Shown piece after piece: positions 10,150 through 22,284 of a DNA stretch of 64,000 nucleotides. The notes beneath the pieces were generated by a model. That model was not told where the DNA came from. It ran no database searches and worked only from the letters and a program-made list of their open reading frames with translations. This DNA is from Schistocerca nitens. Its lineage: Eukaryota > Arthropoda > Insecta > Orthoptera > Acrididae. A program made the translations under genes and the position numbers. Where the stretch lies: NCBI RefSeq assembly GCF_023898315.1, contig NC_064616.1, positions 711,169,389 through 711,233,388 of the forward strand. The letters are read 5' to 3'. Numbering within the stretch: the first letter of the stretch is position 1; each line of letters starts with the position of its first letter.

Positions 10150-11673
10150 GAGTGTTTTACGAACAGTCTTCTTTGTCGTGTGACTGCATTTTCTTAGCAT
10201 CCTATCAGCAAATGAGTCTGCTAACTCAGCTGCAAATTCTGTGCAAAAAATGACTGGAATTCTATCGGATCATCGAGCCTTGTCGAAGGCTGTATCGCCA
10301 ATTTTGCTTCCGTCCCCGAAAGAGTTTGAACTAGTCCTAAGTACACAGCTTCTGTTCTGTACGTTTGGGCTTTCATCACTTGTGCATTTTTGTAATTTCC
10401 ATAACAAATTATGTTACCTAGTTAATTCATTGCGTTATGACACCACGCGGTACATTCGACAAGTTGCAGTATATAAATCTGCTTCAGCTTAAGAGATCCA
10501 CACACGACATGAACGGTGACGCGAACGTGGACTTGAATAAGAACGCGAATGTGACTCCCAGATTGGCTGATGACGCTCAGTAACGATTAACGCGGGGCTC
10601 GATAGCCAGCGTTATCTATGTCAGCTGCGTTTTCTATCGACAGTGTAATATTGTTGAGACGTCGATTGATTCAAATGCTCTTAACGCGTTGAAGAGAGAT
10701 CTTGAAAGTATTGGATTTCATCCTAGACAAAAATCATTGAGAAGCTTTGATCGTTTCTGAGCAATTGATATCTGTGCGGGAATCAAACAAAGATTCTCAA
10801 ATTGAGAAATCAGCACGTTACAAAATATGCTGTATGTGCGCACAAAACATAAATAGGATCAAGATTCTATTTGTTACTTATGCACCCCCCATATCTTCCA
10901 AGTTCATTTCAAAGTTCTCATTTCTACATTGACGAGTGCAGATGCACACAGACATAAGAGTGTTTCACAATTCTTCTTACAGGCTTCTAGTGCGTGTGGA
11001 TCGGTCTTACTACTACTTTAACAATAAACCCATGCCCAGAAATGTACCATTTGGATACACAATAAGTTTGAAGATATCACTCACATATCTCCCGCTTCAC
11101 GGTACGCACACAAACTCAGCAGAGGGCGCCTTGGTCAGGTCAGTCCTTGTTATGACATCACGTACAATTTTCGTCCGACTAAAATAAGGGCTGCGGGAAA
11201 CTGATACATTCGTAACCAGGAGGGTCGACTATCGTGCTCAGAGGACGTGCCGTGCTCTCGACTTTGAAGAAGACGTCCTTGGTTCACGTAGAAAAGCACC
11301 CGACGACGAGTATGGAAACACCATGCCGTACGCTCCTACACGGCACGCAGCTCAGAGCTCATTATCACCTCTTTGTTCGTACCGTCAAGCGGGAAATTTG
11401 ACCCGACCTTCAAACTTACTTTACATTCAAACTATAAATTTTCTGATGCGAGTTCCGTGTCTAAAGCTTATCTACTAATTCCCTTTGTAACACAATTATC
11501 GATATTACCTATATTTGTCTTATCTAACTTCTTTGTCTGCTTTTACTTAATGTATTTTCTCTATCACCAAGCTCTTTGAAGTAACATATATGTTAACATT
11601 CCATTCGTTATTTATGTCAGTGTAATTAATCTATGGATATAATTTTAAAAATTGTTCTGTAAACGAATGGTAA
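10150..11673. other. No recognised feature
   Basis: AT-rich DNA with only short open frames. I saw no transposon motif, tandem repeat or second copy elsewhere in the window. Confidence 0.35.
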
Positions 11674-11686
11674 TGTTAATACTTTA

Positions 11687-11884
11687 GGCCGGCCGCGGTG
11701 GTCTAGCGGTTCTAGGCGCTGAGTCCGGAACCGCGCGACTGCTACGGTCGCAGGTTCGAATCCTGCCTCGGTCATGGATGTGTGTGATGTCCTTAGGTTA
11801 GTTAGGTTTAAGTAGTTCTAAGTTCTAGGGGACTGATGACCACAGATGTTAAGTCCCATAGTGCTCAGAGCCATTTGAACCATT
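11687..11884 (+). mobile_element. tRNA-headed SINE, family 1
   Basis: A complete family 1 SINE: head GGCCGGCCGCGGTGGTCTAG, B box GGTTCGAATCC, body, and tail GAGCCATTTGAACCATT. The core hairpin GGGACT...AGTCCC lies at 11829-11857. A perfect 13-bp target duplication, TGTTAATACTTTA, is at 11674-11686 and 11885-11897. Confidence 0.96.
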
Positions 11885-12533
11885 TGTTAATACTTTACTT
11901 TTAATACTGGTTCATGCATATAGAAAGTAGGCTGGTAATCATGTAAAACTTGGAGGGAAGTCCCTCTGCAACAAAACTCGCATGGTGGAAATAGAAAAGA
12001 TGGATCTGGCGGTCTAACTCCTTGGCTCCTTCGTGGCAAGAATTAGTCGGTGGCTAGGAGGCAACGTGTTCCAATCTTGTGAACTGAACGAGGCTCGAAG
12101 AACAGCAAGATCATATAATATAACTTCGGATGTGGAAGTAATTTGACTTATTATTCATGGCCTCCTTTGGTTAGCTCTGTAGTACGAAAATCCTAGGCTA
12201 AGAAGAGAATTTTCAGAACATGTTACACAGCAAGAGCCTTTTTTGAAAAGTCACGGGGGATCGACACTGCCACCACCTTCATCTCAAATTATGAGCTGAA
12301 TACTGTATAACTGCATGGACCAGTTACGTGGTTTCTTTTTCAATAAATTTGTGTTCTTTAAACTTCGTGTTGAGCACCCGTATTTTATCCTTCGTCATTT
12401 ATCTAGACAATGTCCTATCCTGAGTGCTACGATATTTCCGAGTATCCAAATTTATTATGTTGAAAAGTCATTTCAGTAAACTTTCACTATAGTTAATAAA
12501 CTTCTTGGAGTAGGAAATTTCATAATCTTTCAA

Positions 12534-12726
12534 ATGTTCAAATGTGTGTTAATTCCAAAGGGACCAAACTGCTGAGGTCATCGGTCCCTAGACTTACACA
12601 CTACTTCAACTACCTTAAACTAACTTATGTTAAGAAAAACGCGAACAGCCATGCCCGAGGGAGGACGCGAACCTCCGGCGGGAGGGGCCGCACCGTTCGT
12701 GATATGGCGCCTCATACCGCGCGGCC
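12534..12726 (-). mobile_element. tRNA-headed SINE, family 2
   Basis: A second SINE family in minus orientation. Its head (GGCCGCGCGGTATGAGGCGC on the minus strand) differs from family 1, with a decayed B-box region, and its tail runs through GTGTGTAAGTCTAGGGACC. A perfect 13-bp target duplication, CATAATCTTTCAA, is at 12521-12533 and 12727-12739. The core hairpin GGGACC...GGTCCC spans 12560-12588. Confidence 0.93.
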
Positions 12727-12739
12727 CATAATCTTTCAA

Positions 12740-14306
12740 TGAGCCTAAGTTTTGAAGTAATTTATGTATTTTTTAATAAAAGGATAGTTAAAGTTTCACT
12801 AATGTATAATTGCGAAGAAAAGATTTAAAGTATGTAGCTTAAAGTTTGTCCTTGTTGAAACCTCATTACAATATTGCAGGTATCTGCAAAAACTGTGATA
12901 ATTCATAAAAGTTACTGGGTAGTAGACTTGAAGGACCAGCTTAAGGGTTATTCACTGTATAGCTTAGGAACTAAAGTTATTTACTTTTTCTGAGTCTACT
13001 GGTAGATTGGATTCTGGGTGTCCATGTTAAATGTTGAATCAGATTTCGATTTCGTATTACAATATTAATGAAGTGCATTTTCCAGTTGTCTAATATTTGT
13101 GAACTGTGGTAAGCAGATAACTACAACTATTTAAACTGTACTAGATCCAGGTATCACAAGTCCCATTAGAGCTAAATAGAACAAGGAAGTGAATGCTCCT
13201 TAAGAATACAAATAATCATCATTAAAATAATATAATTACCTGAAAACCATTTCAATGACAGCATTTTCCAGTAATTCAAGTAATAAAAGAAACTCGTCTC
13301 CAAGTTATTAGTGCTCCATCATAGGCAAATCATTTTACTTGTAATGATCATTACTTTGCTGCTTTATTACACAGATGGTGTTATTGAGAGACAGTGGTTG
13401 TAACAAAGGTTAATATTTCTGCTGTGTTGTTAATGCCAAACTACTGTTACACTGATTGCTAAAGTATACTTCAGTCTTCTGTATTATTAGCGAAACAGAA
13501 TTTTAGTATCAGGCATAGACAATCTCAATTGCTAACTTTGTTTATGAACAGTGCTAGTATTTGGCACAACTTTGCCGAATTAGACTGGCGACCGTTCTCT
13601 TTTTACGTAACTGCAGTTCACTTATAACTGATAGAATCTTGTTTCGAAACTCGTTTATTCTTCTATTGTTTCCTTTCAAACACGCATGTTCACCGTCAAA
13701 TTACAATCCTTTCACAGGAGTGACAATATCGATTTATTGCTCATTTAGCAGTAGCCGATAGTGTTTCACCTTCGACAATTTCTCCAAGCCTGTAACACGA
13801 ACCGTTAAGCACTCAGTAGAGTTATGGTAGCGATGTGACATTTCTAGACACTTCAGTTAATATGTCGTACCAAAAGTGACGAGATATTTTATATACTTTT
13901 AACGCGCTGGAGTCTTAAAACGTCATATTTCCATACTTGGCAGGTTCTAACACCTTACCTACAAATACGGCGCTTTAACACTAAACTGTGTTCCAGCATT
14001 GCGTCTCCTCAGGTCAACCTGTGATGTAGAAAGCGATTTTGCATCGTTCTGGTTCACACTGCGTAGCACTCTGCAGACATCCAATAGGATTTAATAAATT
14101 TTTGACGCACGTGCAACGTGCCGCACCTAGCTTGTTACAGATCCTGCATTTAGAAGTGAGCATCAGTTTTTGACAACTGATATTGGCTTTATTTTGATAG
14201 CGGGACGAGCAGCGGCTCCTTGCTTTCCGCCTGTTTCCGTCATGCAATGCGGTTGAACTTGAGGTCTTTCTGCACCATCGTCTTACGTATCTTATGCTGT
14301 CCTCAC
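12740..14306. other. AT-rich region without recognised gene
   Basis: Only short open frames are present, none with a recognisable motif. No repeat unit or target duplication was seen. Confidence 0.35.
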
Positions 14307-14411
14307 GCGTGATGTGAAATGTAACGTGGATGAGGAGCAGCAGTAGTTTCGTGACGTAATTACGTGAAATTCCACGTTGCGAAGCATTCACGCACATAAA
14401 GAACGCATTGT
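14307..14411. repeat. Dispersed repeat, copy 1 (see 18074)
   Basis: About 105 bp that recur at 18074-18177 in the same orientation with roughly 90% identity by eye, sharing for example TACGTGAAATTCCACGTTGC and AAGCATTCACGCACAT. The unit has an internal inverted repeat (AACGTGGAT...ATTCCACGTT) and an ACGT-rich centre. It has no coding potential and may be a small MITE. Confidence 0.8.
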
Positions 14412-16490
14412 CCTATTTCGGCAATGTTCTACGGACCATGAACCGATACGTCGCAAGATTGCTTACCGCGTCGTAGTTTAAAACGAACAGACTCCGTATT
14501 GGAACACAGGTAATAAAACTAAAGAGCCGCAGTCGATGATGAAGGTATCGACACATTAAAGATACACGTTTTTGTTTTTAGACCACTTCTGCCGACAATT
14601 TGTGCAAATAGAACTTTTATTACAGTACCAAAAACGCTGTATATCGTATATTATATTAAAGGTATATAAAATGCGTCCTTTGATAATTATTTGTTATAAT
14701 AAAATGGAGGTACGTTAGTCGTTAAAAGTACTGCAATGCCTCTAATTGCACAGGTACAAGTAGGGAATCAAATTACTGCAGATGTTACTGGCTGAATAGC
14801 CAGTATCAGAGCGCGTCTCCATTGATTACGCAAAAATGAAAACTTCGTTTGTAATTAACTTGAAAGCTATGGAGGCAAACAAGTCAGGAATGCAAACTGT
14901 TATGACAGTTGTGTTGAGTGCATACATAGGGTAATCGTTATCCTATTGCTTTCTCTGTGACCAGTACCTGCACCGCTACAAAGGTTTTAACTCCTCGCAC
15001 GTGTGCAACATTGTTTGCTAATTCATACATGTTACGAATGATTTTTTTGTCAAGGAGCTTTTATATTTGTTAAAATCTCTATTTCAGTGCGTTACGTACC
15101 ATTAATCCCTTTGACCTCCACAATGTTCGTCGGAAATTTCTCGATGCATCTTTGAGAATCGCTAATGAAGTTAACGGAGAAAACAGCACGCATTTGGAAA
15201 GTTTCAATAACCGCGTAGCGTTATGGAGATTTAATTCAACCCCAGTGGCAGACTCTACAGGAGAGGCGTTCAGCATCACAGAGCGTAGTTTACAAGAAGT
15301 CTGGCAACGTATTTCTTCCCACATACAACTCACAAAATGAACGCAACACAACGATGAGAAAAATTGGAGAAATTAAACCTCATATGGAAATTTTCCGACA
15401 AGAGAGTTGGGTTTCTTGCAGATAATAGACGTCCATGTTGATCAGCAGTTGCGTGCTTGTACTACCGAGACCTTGCAGAATGGTCCAACGTAGACTTATT
15501 AAAAAAAAGGCCATTGAAATAGGTAGGAATAAAAATAATAAATTCCAATCGTCAGATTTGGGTTGCGTGAAATGCACATATTCTGAAGCGGTAAGCACAT
15601 TGTTGATTAGAATACAATTCATTCGCCGCTTTTACTAGATCTGTAGAATTTAGTACTTGCATTTATTGAGGGATTTTAAACGGTACGCATACCGTATTGT
15701 GACGTTTCCGATGATCAGATCTGCCCTCGAGAGACCGGATGCGCAAGGGAGCTTCCTGTGACCCTACTGCGCGAAGCAGGCGCGTTGTGATTGATAAGGG
15801 CCTCCGGTTCTGGTCGTAACTTTCAAGCAGCTCGTAATAAGTTTTGTATATCTGTCTACCACATCCTTCCGTGAAGGTTGTGGCACGTGTCCGTTTCATC
15901 CTTACTTCATCTGAAAAAAGAAAAGAACTCTATCTTCCGTGTTAAGAGACATTATTTGATATTGAATAACCTATGAAAAAATTAAAAGGTCTGTAGAAGC
16001 AGTGGGAACGATTATGTGTGTAGCAGAATGCGTGAGCTTGGTATTAACATAACATATTGTGATAACTATATACGTATTATAAAAACAAACTAAGTTACTT
16101 CTGTGTCACAGCTTCTCCAAAGCTCCGTCCCTTAGCCTTTTATAATGGCGAACCAATTTGTGCTAAAATTCTGAAATTAAAAATCCCTTAAAAAATTAAG
16201 TCATTTTTTTGAGAACCGGCGTTAGTGAACAACTATAGTAAATTGTTGGTCTCTTCGTTATATATTGCTGTTAGCTTAGTGTACGTGAAAGTCATATCAA
16301 ATATGGGTGCCAGCTACGAAACTAGTCCAGAGTTTATGAAAAAATCCAGAACTGATTTATAAAAGGCATATTTATTTATTAAATGTGTTTATAGAACATA
16401 TTAACTTCCCTGTTAGTTGCTGTCTTCAACGAGTTTGTTTGTATCAGTGACCATTTCTGGCAGTTGTATCGGAATAACGTGCTCATCATA
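14412..16490. other. AT-rich region without recognised gene
   Basis: Short open frames only. The minus-strand frame at 15663-15899 (78 codons, KRTRATTFTEGCGRQIYKTY) is in a locally GC-richer patch but matches no family I know. Confidence 0.3.
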
Positions 16491-17700
16491 CACAATGTGA
16501 TCAAAAGTATCCGGACAACTGGCTCAAAATGACTTAAAAATTCGTGGCGTCCCCCATCGGTAATGTTGAAATTCAATATGGTGTTCGCCAACCCTTATCG
16601 TTGATGACAGCTTGCAGTCATACGTTCAGTCAGGTGCTGGAAGGTTTGTTGGGGAATGGCAGCCCATTCTTCACGGAGTGCTGGACTGAGGAGAGGTATC
16701 GATGTCGGTCGGTGAGGCCTGGCACGAAGTCGGCGTTTCAAAACATCCCAGAGGTGTTCTGTAGGATTCAGGTCAGGACTCTGTGCTGGCCAGTTCATTA
16801 CAGGGATGTTATTGTCGTGTAACCAGTCCGCCCCCGGCCGTGCACTATGAACAGATACTCGATCGTGTTGAAAGATGCAGTCGGCATCCTCGAATTGCTC
16901 TTCAACAGTGGGAAGCAAGAAGCTGCTTAAAACATCAAATTAGGCCTGTGCTGTGACAGTGCCGCGCAAAACAACAAGGGGTGGAAGCCCCCCTCCATGG
17001 AAAACACGACCACACAATAGCACCACCGCCTTCGAATTTTACTGTTGGCACTACACACGCTGGCAGACGACGTTTATCGGGCATTCGCCAAACCCACACC
17101 CTGCCATCGGATCGCCACATTGCGTACCGTGATTCGCCACTCCACACAATGTTTTTCCACTGTTCAATCGTCCAATGTTTACGCTCCCTACACTAAGCGA
17201 GGCGTCGTTTGGCGTTTACCGGCGTGATGATGTGTGGCTTATGAGCAGCCGCTCGACCATGAAATCCAAGTTTTCTCACCTCCCGTCTAACTGTCATAGT
17301 ACTTTCAGTGGATCCTGATGCAGTTTGGAATACCTGTGTGATGGTCTGGTTAGAGGTCTGCCTATTACACACTACGACCCTCTTCAACTGCCGGCAGTCT
17401 CTGTCAGTCAACAGACGAGGTCGGCCTGTACGCTTTTGTGCTGTACGTGTCCCTTCACGTTTCCACTTCACTATCACATCGGTAACAGTGGAGCTAGGGA
17501 TGTTTAGGAGTGTGGAAATATTGCGTGCAGACGAATGACACAAGTGACACTCAATCACCTGACCACGGAGTGGTCTCAAGATGTCTAATGTCTACTGAGG
17601 CCGCTGATGTGGAGTACCTGGCAACAGGTGGCAGCACAATGCACCTAATATGAAAAACGTATGTTGTTGGGGGCGTCCAGATACTTTTGATCACATAGTG
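16491..17700 (-). mobile_element. Tc1 element with broken transposase
   Basis: A 1210-bp element between TA dinucleotides at 16489-16490 and 17701-17702. The ends are inverted repeats: left CACAATGTGATCAAAAGTAT, and right, read on the minus strand, CACTATGTGATCAAAAGTAT. The size and structure match a typical short Tc1 element. The transposase gene is on the minus strand and carries stops and frameshifts, so this copy could move only with a transposase supplied elsewhere. Confidence 0.92.
16595..17579 (-). pseudogene. Tc1-type transposase pseudogene (DD34E spacing)
   Basis: Three minus-strand pieces cover most of a Tc1 transposase. 17193-17579 holds the paired HTH region and linker (MRPLRGQVIECH...TGRPRLLTDRD...RREVRKLGFHGRAAAHKP). 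16935-17147 holds the first catalytic block, written WSGESRY, so the first Asp is Gly. 16595-16918 holds FQHDRVSVHSARPG and SPDLNPTEHLWDVLKRRL, with 34 residues between Asp and Glu. Stops lie between the pieces. The protein is inactive through a lost catalytic Asp and multiple breaks. Confidence 0.88.
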
Positions 17701-17702
17701 TA

Positions 17703-18073
17703 CGTTTAGCCCTATTCATGTATTTATTTTTCGAGTAAAACGTTTCGCACCCAAATAGATAGGTACAAATGTGCAACAACTTCCAGTACTTTATTCGCTA
17801 AAGCAGGACTGTTGTCAAATAAAATTTGAAAAAAAAGGGTTGTATTTTGATCATTGAACGTGGATTTTTTCGTCCCCTTTTTTTTTAAATACTCTTCTGT
17901 TCTGCTGTAGTAAATTCATACATTTCAGTCATGTGGATAGAACACAGATTCTCTATCCAAGTAACTCAAGGGAAAAGTGCGATGGACGAAGTATAGGCTA
18001 TCTAGATTTAGGACTTAACGCAGTTCGTCGAAATACATTATGGCGAGTGTCAAGTTGGTTGCTATGAAAAAGA
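17703..18073. other. No recognised feature
   Basis: A short AT-rich spacer with no open frame or repeat of note. Confidence 0.35.
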
Positions 18074-18177
18074 CGGGATGTGAAATGCAACGTGGATTAG
18101 GAGTAGTAGTAATTTCGTGACGTATTTACGTGAAATTCCACGTTGCAAAGCATTCACGCACATGAAGAACGCATTAA
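18074..18177. repeat. Dispersed repeat, copy 2 (see 14307)
   Basis: The second copy of the 105-bp unit at 14307, in the same orientation, about 3.7 kb away. It contains GAAATGCAACGTGGATTAGG and GTGAAATTCCACGTTGCAAA, which are partly inverted to each other. Confidence 0.8.
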
Positions 18178-18736
18178 GTCTTGTCTATTTCCTTCCCTAT
18201 CCTTGCGCTGAACCTGTTTTAACGAACTCCGCATCGACGAAACGTGAAGCCTTTATATAAATAACTTTCTGGAAAGGACTCAAGAAACCTCCTTTGTCGT
18301 AAATTCTGTAAGTGGTGTGTAAGACACGTAGTAACTTCTTTTAGAACCAGTTAGTTCTAGATACTTCAAAATGCAACATAGTTGCCTTTGAGAAATGTCA
18401 TTCCCGTGATTTATGTCATTCCCATTATTTTAATTTATTTCTCATAGCTTAAGTTTTGTTTTCTTCTTCAGGTATTACATTTTCGTAAAATGTCTTCCAC
18501 TCGAATAGGCCGTCTGGTACAGCAACCATTTGTAGATTATCTGAATTAAAAACTCTTAAATAAATCATGGGTGAAGGTAGATGGATCAATGTTTATTGAT
18601 AATACAGTACAGTATCAGCAATTCAGTTAAACTCTTCTGTGGTGCCGCCATGTCTTCTCATCCAAACATGTACACCTTCTGTCGGTCCAACTCTTCTCTT
18701 GTTCAAAATTGTTGAGGCTTCTCTTGTTACGTGTAG
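18178..18736. other. No recognised feature
   Basis: AT-rich DNA; no motif, repeat or long open frame was seen. Confidence 0.35.
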
Positions 18737-18748
18737 ACAACACCAGTG

Positions 18749-18979
18749 ATCGAGCGAGGTGGCGTAGTGGTCACCACTCGCATTCGGGAGGACGACGGTT
18801 CAAACCCGCATCCGGCCATCCTCATTTAGGTTTCCCGTGATTTCTTTAAATAGTTTCACAGAAATGCCGGGATGGTGCCTTTAAAAGGGAACGGCAGACT
18901 TCCTTCGCCATCCTTCTTCCCTTATCCGATGGGACCGATGACTTCGCTGTTTGGTCCCCTTCCCAGAATCAACCAACAA
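18749..18979 (+). mobile_element. tRNA-headed SINE, family 3
   Basis: A SINE with another tRNA-like head: GAGCGAGGTGGCGTAGTGG (A-box region) and GACGGTTCAAACCC (B-box region). The body contains GGTTTCCCGTGATTTC and AAATGCCGGGATGG, and the end is a CAAC-rich tail. A perfect 12-bp target duplication, ACAACACCAGTG, is at 18737-18748 and 18980-18991. The core hairpin GGGACC...GGTCCC is at 18931-18958. Confidence 0.94.
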
Positions 18980-19431
18980 ACAACACCAGTGGCATATCAC
19001 TAGTGCAACATGATTTACTAAAGTCCCTGTAAGCAAACTGACTCATATGAAATGTTTTAAATGCAGGTACGTCTCTCTCGGTGAATGACTCCAGTCCAGC
19101 TAAAGCAGCAGTTCTGCATCTCACGACAGCCACAGTAATCCAACCATTACCAGCAGAAAATGTACCAGTACCGTCCACGGAAAAAAAAAAAAACATCCTG
19201 CAACCATCAAAAACACAGTGACCAGAAAGGATAGTGGTTTGGGCAATACCTTACATTGCCGTGTTGTAGTTTCGCATTTACCCTGAAGTCAGCTCAACAC
19301 TCCTGAGAAGCTTTTAAACTGTAGCACGATAGCTACGCAAACGCCGACCGTAACGCAGCATTTCAGTGAGCTCATTCAATGCTGTTGTCCGCGCTGCAGC
19401 TTCGAGCTGGTTGATAAGCTCTCCGGATTTT

Positions 19432-19500
19432 GATCGCACGCATGTGCAGAATGTTTCACTTCGTCCTCTATAACAAGGTCATTCTCGAACTAAACCTTAG
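19432..19500. repeat. Diverged dispersed repeat, copy 1
   Basis: It shares GCATGTGCAGAATGTTTCAC and a following TATAA...TCATTC.CGAACTA stretch with 20737-20809, in the same orientation. Copies differ by substitutions and small indels. The element class is unknown. Confidence 0.55.
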
Positions 19501-20736
19501 AGGGGCATCTTCAGATTATTCATAGTATGCCCCACGAACGTGAAACGCATTAAAGAATAAATCGCAACCAAGACTGTTTTTATTTCAAATGTTATATTAT
19601 CTTCCTCCTCGTAGACTCAGTATGGCGCATGTAGGTGTTAGTACGACAATGTGGATACTTTGACACCGTCTCATCCTTCTGTGATAAAATTATCAAGTAA
19701 GCTTCTGGTAGATGAGGTCTTCTATTTAGAAAACACCTTAAAGCCTTCACTCTCGGGGAAATTCGTAGTTGCGAGTTTTCGCTGCTTGGCATTTCGACAC
19801 CTGCCACCAGTTCTGACGACACCCTACGTGGCCTATAATCATTGCCAACCTGCAACTACTACTTGCCTGTAGGGTACGCTAGCGCAGTTTCATATATTTT
19901 GCATTTCTTGTTAAACGACATAAAATCTACCTGTGAACGGCGCTGTTGTGCCGACTTGGTCATGAGTGACCCACCTGCCTTAAATTCTACAGATTATCAT
20001 TGCGTTAAGTGTTCGAAGAATAGATTACCACGAATTTACGCACAGAAGTCTGCAACTGACGCACCATGAGAGTAAAGTTTTCAGCTATATGATAGGAAGA
20101 AGGAATTCAGACGATCCGGCTTTGCACCCCAATGTAGACGTAAATTTCAATTAGCCCAGCTCGTTCTCCGGGAGTGATTGGCAACGATTACCAGGTAAAC
20201 AGATCCTCTTCGAAAATTTTTGTATAGGAATCATTAGTGCCACTTTTCCGAACCTTATTAGCTGGACAGGCGCAAAAGAACTTGGGAGAAAACTAGGTGA
20301 TGTCGAGACACACACTTCTGGAGGTCTCTGATCCTTATTCTGTGAGCTGAGATCCATATAGTTCTGCCTGGTATCCAGAAGTGATTTGTGAAATGGGACA
20401 GAACCAAAGGTACTGGCAAATTCAAGCTGTGAGTTGGGCTGTATGGGTGGTCTTCATTGCTGATTTGGTAAGACCATTACCCGCGCAAGTCAAGGTCCGA
20501 ATTTTACTCCTGATGTGGATTGTAGAGTATTTATACTCTGTATCAGCGACTGTTGCCCTAGACCACCTAGAGACTCCTAACTTGCACGAAGATGTTTCTT
20601 ATATGATGTCAAGCGGGAAGCTTCGTGACAAAATATGTAACAATAACTACGGAGCAGAAGCGTTAATTCTACTGGAGTAATAGTTCCTACTCACTATACG
20701 TGGGGAAAAAATATAGACCAGCTTCACTGCCAGCTC

Positions 20737-20809
20737 GATCGCGAACATCCGCATGTGCAGAATGTTTCACCTATTCCTGTTATAAGTCATTCCCGAACTA
20801 CAATTTAGT
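20737..20809. repeat. Diverged dispersed repeat, copy 2
   Basis: The partner of 19432-19500, about 1.3 kb away in direct orientation. It has no coding potential. Confidence 0.55.
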
Positions 20810-21157
20810 AATGGAATATAGGTCGAACTTCCGTCCAACACAACTGCTTATGTGCGATCATTGCATTAAACGGTTCCGGGGAGGCCGTGCAGTAACTAAC
20901 ATGTAGAAGGTAAGGCTGTCTAGAAGTCAAAGGTTCGTTTGAAACCACAGAGCTTCAGTATAGGGGGCGGTATGCCCTTACCATACTTTGACTTTTAAAC
21001 TGATTTGCACAGACAGCCAGATAGGACCTACAGTTAAACATGTACTCATAACTATGGTAAAACTTTGTTTTTTCATATTTACACATAGCCGTCTGAGGTG
21101 GGAGAAAAAGCGACAGAAGGGTTCTTGTTTTGACAGAGCTGAGCACTGGACGTTGGT

Positions 21158-21351
21158 TCAAAAATGGCTCTGAGCACTATGGGACTTAACTGCTGAGATC
21201 ATTAGTCCCCTAGAACTTAGAACTAGTTAAACCTAACTAACCTAAGGACAGCACAAACATCCATGCCCGAGGCAGGATTCGAACCTGCGACCGTAGCGGT
21301 CTCGCGGTTCCAGACTGCAGCGCCTTTAACCGCACGGCCACTTCGGCCGGC
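21158..21351 (-). mobile_element. tRNA-headed SINE, family 1
   Basis: A complete family 1 SINE in minus orientation with a perfect 12-bp target duplication, CTGGACGTTGGT, at 21146-21157 and 21352-21363. It shares the AACTAGTTAAACC body and GCGCCTTTAACCGCAC head variants with the copy at 25844. Confidence 0.95.
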
Positions 21352-21489
21352 CTGGACGTTGGTATTTGACATTTGGATACGTCGTTGAATAACTATCCAA
21401 TAATGGCATGCCATTAAAAGTCACGCATTAAGAATGCTTCAGAGACAAATGTGAGTAAGATTTCAGATATTTTGAAGTGAAGAAACTGT

Positions 21490-21704
21490 GTGTCCGCAGC
21501 TCGTGGTCGTGCGGTAGCGTTCTCGCTTCCCACGCCCGGGTTCCCGGGTTCGATTCCCGGCGGGGTCAGGGATTTTCTCTGCCTCGTGATGACTGGGTGT
21601 TGTGTGATGTCCTTAGGTTAGTTAGGTTTAAGTAGTTCTAAGTTCTAGGGGACTGATGACCGCAGATGTTAAGTCCCATAGTGCTCAGAGCCATTTGAAC
21701 CATT
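21490..21704 (+). mobile_element. SINE with alternative tRNA head and family 1 tail
   Basis: The 5' part is a different tRNA-like sequence (GCAGCTCGTGGTCGTGCGG... with B box GGGTTCGATTCC), while everything from TGTGATGTCCTTAGG to the end is family 1 body and tail. The target duplication is 12 bp with one mismatch (TGAAGAAACTGT at 21478-21489, TGAAGAAATTGT at 21705-21716). A second copy with the same head is at 52549, so this is a real composite family and not a local recombination. Confidence 0.93.
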
Positions 21705-22284
21705 TGAAGAAATTGTATGAGATGACTCATTTACGTGCAAGCTGACAGGAATATGTGTAGTGCTACTGCACTCGTTAACAGCGCACTAACTCTTCTTGGC
21801 TGGTACGCCGGACCGTGAAAACGCCACATTTCACCGAATCATAAATCATTCACCAGGCGGCGCCCGCGTAGGATATCGACCGATTTTTAGGCCGCACGGA
21901 AACGATTCGCATGGAGGCTACAGTTGCTTCTGTCTATTCTGTTAAGCTTCCTGCTATTTTTGTTCTTGGTATTGGAGAAGTTACCAAGTAATTGGCAAGC
22001 TAAACTGCTGGCCATTAAAACTGCAACTTCGTGAAGAAGGCGGCATGCAACAAACATCAAATTGGCATGAACTGTTCTACACCCTTTGATATGAAAGTGA
22101 TCAGCATTTCAGCACACCCGCGCAGAATAAATGGAAATAACACCATCCACATTCTGTATGTAAAGAAAGATTACGCAGCGGGTTTCTTATTCAGAAACCT
22201 CATTTGAATGTTGATTGTTGTGAGATCATCTTGTAAGAAGAGTAATGTCTGTCAATACTTGTCTGCAAGAAGAGTAGCAGAAGC

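Larger units (their letters stand above)
18992..21145. other. No recognised gene; contains one dispersed repeat pair
   Basis: Open frames here are short and unrecognised. The only structure seen is a diverged repeat at 19432-19500 and 20737-20809. Confidence 0.35.
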
